Origin: Bacillota bacterium | GTDB lineage: Bacteria > Bacillota_A > Clostridia > Peptostreptococcales > Anaerovoracaceae | NCBI GenBank assembly: GCA_017437925.1 | Contig: JAFRWQ010000137.1 | Span: 1-17,602 of the forward strand | Direction of reading: 5' to 3' | Length of the DNA: 17,602 bases | In this document: positions 8,173 through 13,637 of the stretch, piece by piece | Position numbering within the stretch: position 1 is the stretch's first letter | How the letters are laid out: each line of letters begins with the position of its first letter | Translations under genes and position numbers: made by a program | The notes under the pieces: model-generated | Told to the model about the DNA's origin: nothing | Database searches by the model: none | The model's input: the letters and a program-made list of their open reading frames with translations, nothing else

Positions 8173-8386
8173 TCCGGGCAGCTGCTGCAAACAGTCCTGA
8201 AAGCATTGATACCCGCAGAAAAGGACCATAAGAGCGCTGACGCCGGCTGAAAAGCACCCTAAGAGCGCTGACGCCGGCTGAAAAGCACCCTGAGAGCGCT
8301 GACGCCGGCAGAAAAAAGCATTAAGAGCATTGACGCCGGCAGAAAAAGGCCATGATAGCATTGATACCGACAGAAAAAGACGCGGA
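8170..8386. repeat. 31-bp tandem repeat, six clear copies plus one decayed
   Basis: Unit starts at 8201, 8232, 8263, 8294, 8325 and 8356 are all exactly 31 bp apart; a decayed unit fills 8170-8200. Each unit has a GAGCGCTGACGCCGGC-like half and an A-rich half. Copies at 8232 and 8263 differ by one base; outer copies diverge more, as expected for unequal exchange or slippage. Since 31 is not a multiple of three, no frame stays open through it, and it is not coding. It fills most of the 348-bp gap between the convergent M20 and aminotransferase genes and ends inside the terminator stem. Units contain AGCGCT and GCCGGC palindromes. Confidence 0.9.
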
Positions 8387-8405
8387 GCTTAACGGCTCCG
8401 CGTCT
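8378..8405. terminator. bidirectional terminator between M20 and aminotransferase genes
   Basis: AGACGCGGAGC (8378-8388) pairs perfectly with GCTCCGCGTCT (8395-8405) over TTAACG, with A-tract before and TTTT after. It serves both convergent genes. Its left arm is built from the last 31-bp repeat. Confidence 0.92.
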
Positions 8406-8476
8406 TTTGTTATCGGTCATTTGTTCGGGCCTGGCCTTAAGGCCCAGCTTCGGCCCGGAGTCTGAGGGGGATCAGA

Positions 8477-9628
8477 CTACTTTGCCATCTCGGCCAGGTA
8501 GGTTCCTACGCCCTTGCCCAGCTCGACCTGGACTCCGCACTCCATGAGGGATCTCTCAACAGCGGAGAGAGCGGTGATCATGTCGTTCTCGGTGGCGTTG
8601 CCCATGTGGCCCATTCTGAAGGACTTGCCGGCATAGGCGGCGAGGGATCCGGCGACGACCACGCCGTTCTCGAGCATGGCGTTCCTGAACTTGGCGTCGT
8701 TTACGCCTTCGGGGTAGATGAGAACGCTGAGGGTGTTGGCTCTGCAGCCTTCCTTGGCAAGATACTTGAAACCGAGGGCTTCAAAGGCCTTGGCCATGGC
8801 CCGGGCGTTCTTGGTGTGGCGAGCGCAGCGGGCTTCGTAGCCTTCCTCGTTGATGATCCTGACGGACTCGTTCATGGCCCATACCAGGTTGACGGCGGGG
8901 GTGGCGAAGTACTTGCTGGTGTCCTGCATGATGGGGAGCCACTTCTCGTAGTCGATGTAGTACTCGGGGATGGTTCCCAGGCTCTTTCTGCGCTCCAGGG
9001 ACTTCTGGCTGGCCCAGACGATGAACATGCCGGAGCAGACGCCGAAGGCCTTCTGGGAAGCGGTGAAGAGAACGTCGATGTTCATGGTCTCCATGTTGGA
9101 GTACTCGGCAGCCTCGGCGGCTACGCCGTCCACGACGTAGATGGTGTTGGGGTACTTGGCGACGACCTTGCCTATAGCCTCGATGGGGGCTACGACGGCG
9201 GTGGAGGTGTCGACGTGGGTGACGGTCATCAGGGCGTAGTCCTTCTGAGCCAGCTTGGCGTCGATCTGCTCGGGAGTGACGAAATCGCCCCACTCGGCGG
9301 ATATGACGTCAACGTTGAGGCCCTTCCTGGTGCAGATGTCGATGAATCTGTCGCCGAAGAAGCCGTTGCTGACCAGCAGCACGTTGTCGCCCTTCTTGGT
9401 GTTGTTGGCGATGGCCATCTCCATGGCCAGGGTGCCGGTCCCCGCCAGGGGGAAGGCCTGTCCGTTGCAGTGCATCATGGCGCCCAGGTCGTCGATGAGC
9501 TTTCTGTAATCAGCGACGAAGCGGGGATCTCCGAAAGCCTGGATGGGTCTTGCCATCTCGGCTCTGATGGAGTCGACTACGGGAGTCGGGCCCGGGATCA
9601 TAACCAGAACGTTGGAATCCTTATTCAT
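8477..9628 (-). CDS. class V PLP aminotransferase, alanine/serine-glyoxylate type
   Basis: 383 residues, typical for the AGXT/SgaA/PucG group; CAGGAGG lies 7 nt before the ATG. Key features: IPGPTPV at the N-terminus (11-17), the cofactor phosphate site around LAGTGTLAME (61-70), D167 in VVDGVA to hold the pyridine nitrogen, K193 in TASQKAFG as the Schiff-base lysine, and SFRMGHMG near the C-terminus for the substrate carboxylate. The enzyme moves an amino group between an amino acid such as alanine or serine and an oxo acid such as glyoxylate, or an amine relative such as ureidoglycine. It should act in the cytoplasm as a dimer. It is divergent from an IclR regulator, probably its controller. 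Its promoter is perfect consensus, so strong expression is likely when not repressed. Confidence 0.88.
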   Translation of the reverse strand: MNKDSNVLVMIPGPTPVVDSIRAEMARPIQAFGDPRFVADYRKLIDDLGAMMHCNGQAFPLAGTGTLAMEMAIANNTKKGDNVLLVSNGFFGDRFIDICTRKGLNVDVISAEWGDFVTPEQIDAKLAQKDYALMTVTHVDTSTAVVAPIEAIGKVVAKYPNTIYVVDGVAAEAAEYSNMETMNIDVLFTASQKAFGVCSGMFIVWASQKSLERRKSLGTIPEYYIDYEKWLPIMQDTSKYFATPAVNLVWAMNESVRIINEEGYEARCARHTKNARAMAKAFEALGFKYLAKEGCRANTLSVLIYPEGVNDAKFRNAMLENGVVVAGSLAAYAGKSFRMGHMGNATENDMITALSAVERSLMECGVQVELGKGVGTYLAEMAK

Positions 9629-9644
9629 TAGTGTGCCTCCTGAA

Positions 9645-9659
9645 TTTCAATATTTGAAA
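9645..9659. promoter_or_regulatory. inverted repeat TTTCAA-TAT-TTGAAA in the aminotransferase leader
   Basis: A perfect 6+3+6 inverted repeat lies between the predicted start (about 9675) and the ribosome binding site (9636-9642). It may be an operator or a weak RNA hairpin near the ribosome site. It is unlike the CCGCGG palindromes by the IclR gene. Confidence 0.45.
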
Positions 9660-9681
9660 AGGGTTTTTACAATCTAAAGGG

Positions 9682-9710
9682 ATTATATATTGAGACGGGG
9701 TATATGTCAA
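9682..9710 (-). promoter_or_regulatory. perfect consensus promoter of the aminotransferase gene
   Basis: Minus strand: TTGACA (9705-9710), 17 bp, TATAAT (9682-9687), matching sigma-A consensus at all 12 positions. Confidence 0.92.
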
Positions 9711-9723
9711 TCGCGAAACGATG

Positions 9724-9771
9724 TTTTTTCACAGGGGGGACGCGGAAAAAACGCCGAAAAACGCGGGAAAA
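9724..9771. promoter_or_regulatory. phased A-tracts (predicted DNA bend) upstream of the aminotransferase promoter
   Basis: Tracts T6 (9724-9729), A6 (9746-9751), A5 (9757-9761) and A4 (9768-9771) have centres about 22, 10.5 and 10.5 bp apart, i.e. on one helix face. Such phasing bends DNA. It lies just upstream of the -35 box, where an UP element would act, and between the two divergent promoters. Confidence 0.6.
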
Positions 9772-9814
9772 GCGGAGATCCGTTTATTTATCCTAAATAT
9801 GTCTTAATTATGGG

Positions 9815-9843
9815 TTGATATCTGCGGAGGTTTTTCATATAAT
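9815..9843 (+). promoter_or_regulatory. promoter of the IclR-family regulator
   Basis: TTGATA (9815-9820), 17 bp, TATAAT (9838-9843). The predicted start is about 9850, immediately before the first palindrome. Confidence 0.85.
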
Positions 9844-9851
9844 GAAACGGT

Positions 9852-9891
9852 ATTCCGCGGAATGAGTTTTCGCGGCGGCGCTCCGCGGAGC
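9852..9891. promoter_or_regulatory. paired palindromic operators, likely IclR autoregulation
   Basis: ATTCCGCGGAAT (9852-9863) and GCTCCGCGGAGC (9880-9891) are perfect 12-bp palindromes sharing the core TCCGCGGA, with centres 28 bp apart. The first overlaps the predicted transcription start. IclR-family operators are often TTCC/GGAA-type palindromes at their own promoters, so self-repression is the simplest reading. Confidence 0.6.
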
Positions 9892-9916
9892 CGAGCCGCA
9901 GCCAAAGGAGAAGACC

Positions 9917-10705
9917 ATGCCCCCAAGATCGACCGCACCGGCGTCCAACCAGACCGCCGACAAACTGCTGGGCGTCCTCGAAGCCTTCGCTTTCGAGCCC
10001 CAGCCCGCAAAGCTCAGCGAGCTCGCCAGAAAGCTCGGAATGAACGTGAGCACCCTCTACCGCTTCACAACCTCCCTGCAGAAATGCGGCTACGTGGAGC
10101 AGCTGGCCGACGGGCGCTACCAGATCAGCCTCAAGCTCTGCTACCTGGCCGACCGGGTCCAGCGCCGCCAGGACATGACCGTGGCGCTCCATCCCTTCGC
10201 CACTGAGGCCTGCGCCCTCTTCAGCGAGTCGGCCCACATCGCGGTAGCCGACGGCAGCATGATACTCTACACCGACAACGTGATCAGCAGCGCCCGGACC
10301 CTGACCATACAGCAGCATATAGGAAAGACCGCTCCCATGTACGTGACCGGCATAGGTAAGCTCTTCCTTTCGGAGCTGGAGCCGGCGGCCCTCGACGCAT
10401 ACATCAAAGAGACCGGCCTTAAGCCCTACACCCCCAACACGGTGACCTCAAAAGAAGCTCTTCTCGGCGAGTTCGCCTTCTTCAGGGAGAACGGCTTCGT
10501 CTACGACAACGAGGAGTGCGAGCCGGGGGTGCGCTGCGTGGCCGTGCCTGTCAGGAACTACAGCGGCAGGATAGCGGCGGGGCTTTCCATAAGCGGGCCT
10601 GCTTCAAGGCTCAGCAAGGAGGCTGCCGAAAAGCACGTCGAAGCCCTGAAGGACATAGCCTTAAGGGCCTCAAAGGCTCTGGGCTACGTGGAGCCGGAAA
10701 AGTAA
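9917..10705 (+). CDS. IclR-family transcriptional regulator
   Basis: 262 residues, normal for the family; AAAGGAG lies 7 nt before the ATG. Residues about 12-70 form the winged helix-turn-helix, with KLSELARKLGMNVSTLYRF (32-50) as the HTH and CGYVEQLADGRYQIS as the wing. Residues about 80-260 are the IclR effector domain, with TGIGKLFLSEL and the NEECEPGVRCVAVPV stretch that lines the ligand pocket in this family. It binds DNA as a dimer or tetramer and responds to a small metabolite. It is divergent from the class V aminotransferase, the likeliest target besides itself. The effector is unknown; an amino-acid or oxo-acid breakdown product would fit the neighbours. Confidence 0.9.
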   Translation: MPPRSTAPASNQTADKLLGVLEAFAFEPQPAKLSELARKLGMNVSTLYRFTTSLQKCGYVEQLADGRYQISLKLCYLADRVQRRQDMTVALHPFATEACALFSESAHIAVADGSMILYTDNVISSARTLTIQQHIGKTAPMYVTGIGKLFLSELEPAALDAYIKETGLKPYTPNTVTSKEALLGEFAFFRENGFVYDNEECEPGVRCVAVPVRNYSGRIAAGLSISGPASRLSKEAAEKHVEALKDIALRASKALGYVEPEK

Positions 10706-10720
10706 AGGAAGATCGAAAGA

Positions 10721-10744
10721 CCCTTGGATTTCCAAGGGCCTTTT
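10721..10744 (+). terminator. terminator of the IclR gene
   Basis: CCCTTGGA (10721-10728) pairs with TCCAAGGG (10731-10738), followed by CCTTTTG. The stem can extend outward through AAAG/CTTT with one mismatch. Confidence 0.85.
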
Positions 10745-10751
10745 GATTTAG

Positions 10752-10769
10752 AACATATGTTATATAACA
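10752..10769. repeat. copy 2 of the GTTATATAAC dispersed repeat
   Basis: AACATATGTTATATAACA is an 18-bp exact match to 15563-15580. It sits between the IclR terminator and the hairpin past the WYL gene. Confidence 0.65.
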
Positions 10770-10798
10770 AACGCTTTGTTTAAGCGGGCGAAGCGTTT
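10769..10798 (-). terminator. hairpin past the WYL regulator gene
   Basis: AAACGCTTTG (10769-10778) pairs with CGAAGCGTTT (10789-10798), one G-U pair, 10-nt loop. Read on the minus strand it follows the WYL gene by about 45 nt and is followed by GTTATATAAC instead of a clean T-run. On the plus strand TTTTCTC follows. Confidence 0.55.
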
Positions 10799-10843
10799 TC
10801 TCATGTTTTCCGCCGCTGCCTAGGCTCAGGGCCTTGCCTTCGC

Positions 10844-11995
10844 TTAAGGCGTTTTCCCGCTTTGCGGCGGGGCATAGTCCGCGCTTTCGCTATGCGGGAC
10901 GCCGGGTGTGACGCCCAGAGCGTCCCCCTCATACGCCTCCAGCGCTCTGCGGTACTTTTCGGCGAATTTGTCCCTCAGGTCTTTGGGGCTTAAGATCTCG
11001 GCCTCGGCCCCGAAGTCGAAGAAATAGTATTCGATCTGGCTGAGGCTGCCGCTGCAGAGGAAGACGCCGCTTCGCCCGGCGAACTCCGACGAGGGGCCGG
11101 GGGCGCTCAGGGCGGGCCTTAGGTTGAGCTTCCTTTCGTACATCCTTCTGCCCTCTTCGGTGAGCCTGATGTAAACGTTCTTCGTCCTGTCCAGCAGGAA
11201 CATGACCCCGCGGGCGGCGATCAGGCCGGTAAGCTGCTTCTTTTCGCTGTTTCTCAGCCGTCCGCTGCGGTTGTTGTTGGGGGAAAGGGTCCTGCTGCGG
11301 CGGTGATCGATGCGGCTGAGCCTGAAGGACGCGGCTGTTTCGGGCTCTTTGGTGCCCGCGGGGCGGGAGAGCCCGACCAGGTAGTGATAGCGGTACTGGG
11401 AGTCGGGAAGCACCCCGAAGGCCCTGATCTCGTAGGTCTTTCCCCCTGTGCTGACCTTAAGGAGCAGGTGCTTTTCGACGGCGTCCTCGATAAAGGCGAT
11501 CTCTTTGCTGAAGAGCACGGCCTCCCTTTCCAGGGGCGAGAGGCGGCAGTACTCCTCGAGCAGGGCCTTGACGTAGTCCCCGCCCCTTTTGTAGTACTTT
11601 TCTTCGGGACAGGGAGGCTCCTTGCCGTAGATATATGCGGCGTTTTCTTCGCTGAGCCTTATGTCCCAGCCCACGTTGACCTCTTTGGGGTAATCGCGGG
11701 CCCCGGCCAGCTCCCTTTCGTATTCCGAAAGCACGAAGTCCTTCATCCACAGGGCGTAGGGCAGGGGGATGGGAAAGTCTTCGTCGGCGTTCATGAATCC
11801 CTCGTCCAGCTCCTTTTCCTTTTCGGCAAGCCTCAGTGACACCGAGGCGCGGGCCCTGTCCTTAAAACGCTCTATGACGCGGTTCAAGAGGCTGCCCTTT
11901 TCCCAGCCGTAGACCTCGCCGTCGTTTCTCAGGACGCTGTCGGCGTAGGCGCTGAGGTTCAGGTACTGGCGCTTCTCTTTGTTTATGGTGAACAT
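10844..11995 (-). CDS. WYL-domain transcriptional regulator with atypical N-terminus
   Basis: 383 residues; an AAAGGGG site precedes the ATG at 11995. A WYL domain sits near residues 180-240: YEIRAFGVLPDSQ, YHYLVGLS (204-211, the WYL-like strand) and FRLSRID (224-230). The C-terminal FGAEAEILSPKDLRDKFAEKY part (328-348) matches the WCX extension. The first 60 residues lack the usual winged helix; the strand and helix pattern from RQYLNLSAYADSVL to SLLNRVIERFKDRA could be a ribbon-helix-helix fold, which is inference. WYL proteins often bind nucleic acid or nucleotide ligands and control phage-defence or DNA-damage genes. It is divergent from a tight four-gene operon, which it probably controls. 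The tail after about residue 355 is low in complexity. Confidence 0.8.
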   Translation of the reverse strand: MFTINKEKRQYLNLSAYADSVLRNDGEVYGWEKGSLLNRVIERFKDRARASVSLRLAEKEKELDEGFMNADEDFPIPLPYALWMKDFVLSEYERELAGARDYPKEVNVGWDIRLSEENAAYIYGKEPPCPEEKYYKRGGDYVKALLEEYCRLSPLEREAVLFSKEIAFIEDAVEKHLLLKVSTGGKTYEIRAFGVLPDSQYRYHYLVGLSRPAGTKEPETAASFRLSRIDHRRSRTLSPNNNRSGRLRNSEKKQLTGLIAARGVMFLLDRTKNVYIRLTEEGRRMYERKLNLRPALSAPGPSSEFAGRSGVFLCSGSLSQIEYYFFDFGAEAEILSPKDLRDKFAEKYRRALEAYEGDALGVTPGVPHSESADYAPPQSGKTP

Positions 11996-12020
11996 GGTCT
12001 TTCCCCTTTCGTTTTACCGA

Positions 12021-12049
12021 ATGATACCGCGTTTCTTTCGTCCGCGCAA
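12021..12049 (-). promoter_or_regulatory. promoter of the WYL regulator gene
   Basis: Minus strand: TTGCGC (12044-12049), 17 bp, TATCAT (12021-12026), giving a leader of about 20 nt. Confidence 0.6.
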
Positions 12050-12079
12050 TACCGCGAAAAGAGCGTTCGCTCAATATTG
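12024..12079. promoter_or_regulatory. candidate WYL operators: direct and inverted repeats
   Basis: ATACCGCG occurs twice, at 12024-12031 and 12049-12056, touching the -10 and -35 of the WYL promoter. Next to them lie GAGCG-TT-CGCTC (12061-12072) and the palindrome CAATATTG (12072-12079). Any of these could be bound by the WYL protein. Confidence 0.4.
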
Positions 12080-12124
12080 CCTTGATTTATGGGATTATGT
12101 GAAGATTTTTCGTTCATTTTCGGC

Positions 12125-12153
12125 TTGTACAGAGTTTTGCGCCGGCCTATCAT
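12125..12153 (+). promoter_or_regulatory. promoter of the four-gene operon
   Basis: TTGTAC (12125-12130), 17 bp, TATCAT (12148-12153). The start would be near 12160, about 45 nt before the first ATG. It uses the same -10 sequence as the divergent WYL promoter. Confidence 0.6.
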
Positions 12154-12204
12154 TTGATTGGAAGATACAGAACGGATAAGGGCAAAGGCCCGGGGAGGTC
12201 CCAA

Positions 12205-12693
12205 ATGGCAAGATACATAGACGGAAGCGGAAGCGTCATATACAGCGGCAGAAGGTCAGCGGAGCCGGTAAGGGCGGGAAGCTGCGGCGGCAGAAGGGCA
12301 GCGGAGCCGGTAAGGGCGGGAAGCTGCGGCGGCAGAAGGACAGCGGAGCCGGTAAGGGCGGAGAGTCGGACGGAACGGCAGGCAGGACCTGCGGCCACCA
12401 GAAGCTTTCTTTCAAAGGCTGCAAGGGCCCTTAAGGGTCCGGACAGGGCCCAGATCCACGCGAGGAATGTGCTCAGCTCCCTTCGCTGCGAGCTGGTGAC
12501 GGCTCAGGCCCGGGAGGCTTACAAGCTCAGGCTCTACGGGGCCAGCGAGACCTTTGACGAGCTCGAGAGCGACATCGGGCTCTGCGAAACGCTGGCAAAA
12601 GAAGCCGAGATGAGCTTTGATGCGGACGAGTTCTTCCTCCGCTTCGGGGACGAGCTCCTCTATCTCGACGCCAAATACGGACTTAGGTTTTAG
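12205..12693 (+). CDS. operon gene 1: unknown protein with basic 14-residue repeats
   Basis: 162 residues from ATG 12205, chosen because GGGGAGG lies 6 nt upstream; an in-frame TTG at 12154 overlaps the promoter region and has no such site. No known family is recognised. After MARYIDGSGSVIYS come three 14-residue repeats of the form GRR(S/A/T)AEPVRAGSCG, Arg-, Gly- and Cys-containing and probably disordered. Residues about 65-162 look helical and more acidic, with FDADEFFLRFGDELLYLD near the end. No signal peptide or membrane helix is seen. It is the first gene of an operon with 10 nt to gene 2, whose ribosome site overlaps this stop codon. A role as nucleic-acid or partner binding protein is possible but unproven. 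Confidence 0.72.
   Translation: MARYIDGSGSVIYSGRRSAEPVRAGSCGGRRAAEPVRAGSCGGRRTAEPVRAESRTERQAGPAATRSFLSKAARALKGPDRAQIHARNVLSSLRCELVTAQAREAYKLRLYGASETFDELESDIGLCETLAKEAEMSFDADEFFLRFGDELLYLDAKYGLRF
12247..12372 (+). repeat. three in-frame 42-bp repeats inside operon gene 1
   Basis: Units start at 12247, 12289 and 12331. The first two differ at one base; the third diverges in its last third. The period is 14 codons, so the frame is kept. Confidence 0.9.
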
Positions 12694-12703
12694 GAGGTAC
12701 AAA

Positions 12704-13276
12704 ATGAACTTTTACGAATCGGCGATAGACAAGATCCACCAGGCCGGAAGCGGCCGCGGCAGCATATACCTTAATTCCTACGAATACCACGAGCTGATGA
12801 AGAGGGCTTCGGTGGCCGGAAGCTACGGCAGCGCCGCAAGAAACGCCTTCGCCATGGCGAGAAGCCTCGATTACAGGCCCTTCGCCCTGATCTCGGGACG
12901 CGACAGGGCCAAAGAGGAGGAATACGCAAAAATGGGCACCGCCCCCTCTTCGGGCTGCTTTCTCACCACAGCATGCATGGAAAAGCTGAGCGAAGACTTT
13001 GACGACGACTGCTATGAGCTGACCACACTCAGGCAGTACCGCGACAGCTGGCTCAAAGACCATCATCCGGAGGACATAAAGCGCTACTACATCGCCGCCC
13101 CCCGGCTGGTCGATGAGATAAACTCCCTCCCCGTCCCCCGCTCCGCGTGGCTCGCCCTCTACGATAACGGCATCATGCCGGCTGTCGAAGCCATCGAAGC
13201 GGGGGAATACGAAAAGGCCTACCGCATCTACAGGGACATGGTCGACGGGCTCGAGTCCCTCTTCGTTCCGTTTTAG
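12704..13276 (+). CDS. operon gene 2: CFI-box family protein
   Basis: 190 residues from ATG 12704, set by AGGAGG at 12692-12697, which overlaps the previous stop; the open frame continues upstream but into gene 1. Residues near 86-113 hold GCFLTTACMEKL and DDDCYELTTLRQYRDSWL, the CFI-box pattern: Cys-Phe-(Ile/Leu)-x-Thr-Ala followed by LR-x-(F/Y)RD-x-x-L. The part after it (YYIAAPRLVDEIN, then EYEKAYRIYRDMV) is the helical tail seen in gut-type members. The N-terminal 80 residues are unfamiliar and include RGSIYLNSYEYHELMKRA. Function of the family is unknown; the conserved Cys suggests metal binding, redox or modification. It is soluble, with no signal peptide. It is 9 nt from gene 3. Confidence 0.78.
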   Translation: MNFYESAIDKIHQAGSGRGSIYLNSYEYHELMKRASVAGSYGSAARNAFAMARSLDYRPFALISGRDRAKEEEYAKMGTAPSSGCFLTTACMEKLSEDFDDDCYELTTLRQYRDSWLKDHHPEDIKRYYIAAPRLVDEINSLPVPRSAWLALYDNGIMPAVEAIEAGEYEKAYRIYRDMVDGLESLFVPF

Positions 13277-13285
13277 GAGGATCCC

Positions 13286-13615
13286 ATGTTCATAGAAGCC
13301 ATCAACGCGGGGCTTTCAGCCGGTGAGACCGGGGTCTCGAGGGACGAGGCCAAGAGGCTCATCGCGGGAGGCCTGCTCTGCTTTCTCGCGGATCTTCAGG
13401 GCGGCAGGGACCCGGGCCGCTGCGCCTCCCATCTCTACTGCCTGGCCAAGCTCTGCTGCGCCCTCTGCGGTCCCGAAAAGGACCGCTGCATGGCCATGCT
13501 CATGGTCTGCGCCTCTTTGGACGGGGGCCCCGCGCCGGATATAAAAAAGGCGGTCGGCGAATATCTGGGATTAAGCGGCGACGCCCTCGACGCGGCGCTC
13601 AAAACTGTGCTATGA
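13286..13615 (+). CDS. operon gene 3: small unknown helical protein
   Basis: 109 residues; AGGAGG overlaps the gene 2 stop and lies 5 nt before the ATG. No family is recognised. It appears all-helical, with a Cys-rich middle (CASHLYCLAKLCCALCG), an acidic DREAKRL-type first helix (SRDEAKRLIAGGLLCFLADL) and a terminal helix (GDALDAALKTVL). The two hydrophobic stretches are short and broken by charged or polar residues, so a soluble protein is more likely than a membrane one. Gene 4 begins 22 nt later with its own GGGGAGGG site. Its compact size and place in the operon suggest an adaptor or a partner of gene 2 or 4. The coding call rests on operon spacing, ribosome site and codon use like that of its neighbours. 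Confidence 0.7.
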   Translation: MFIEAINAGLSAGETGVSRDEAKRLIAGGLLCFLADLQGGRDPGRCASHLYCLAKLCCALCGPEKDRCMAMLMVCASLDGGPAPDIKKAVGEYLGLSGDALDAALKTVL

Positions 13616-13637
13616 TTTAAGCGCGCGGGGAGGGCAG

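Noticed and set aside
8167..8361. Minus-strand ORF through the 31-bp repeats
   Set aside because: The 31-bp period shifts frame in each unit, there is no ribosome site, and it is a by-product of the repeat.
8606..9631. 341-codon plus-strand open frame
   Set aside because: It is an antisense shadow of the aminotransferase, rich in Gly/Val/Asp as expected from GC-rich complementary reading.
12154..12204. TTG start for operon gene 1
   Set aside because: It directly abuts the -10 box, would lie upstream of the predicted transcript start, and lacks a ribosome site; ATG 12205 has GGGGAGG.
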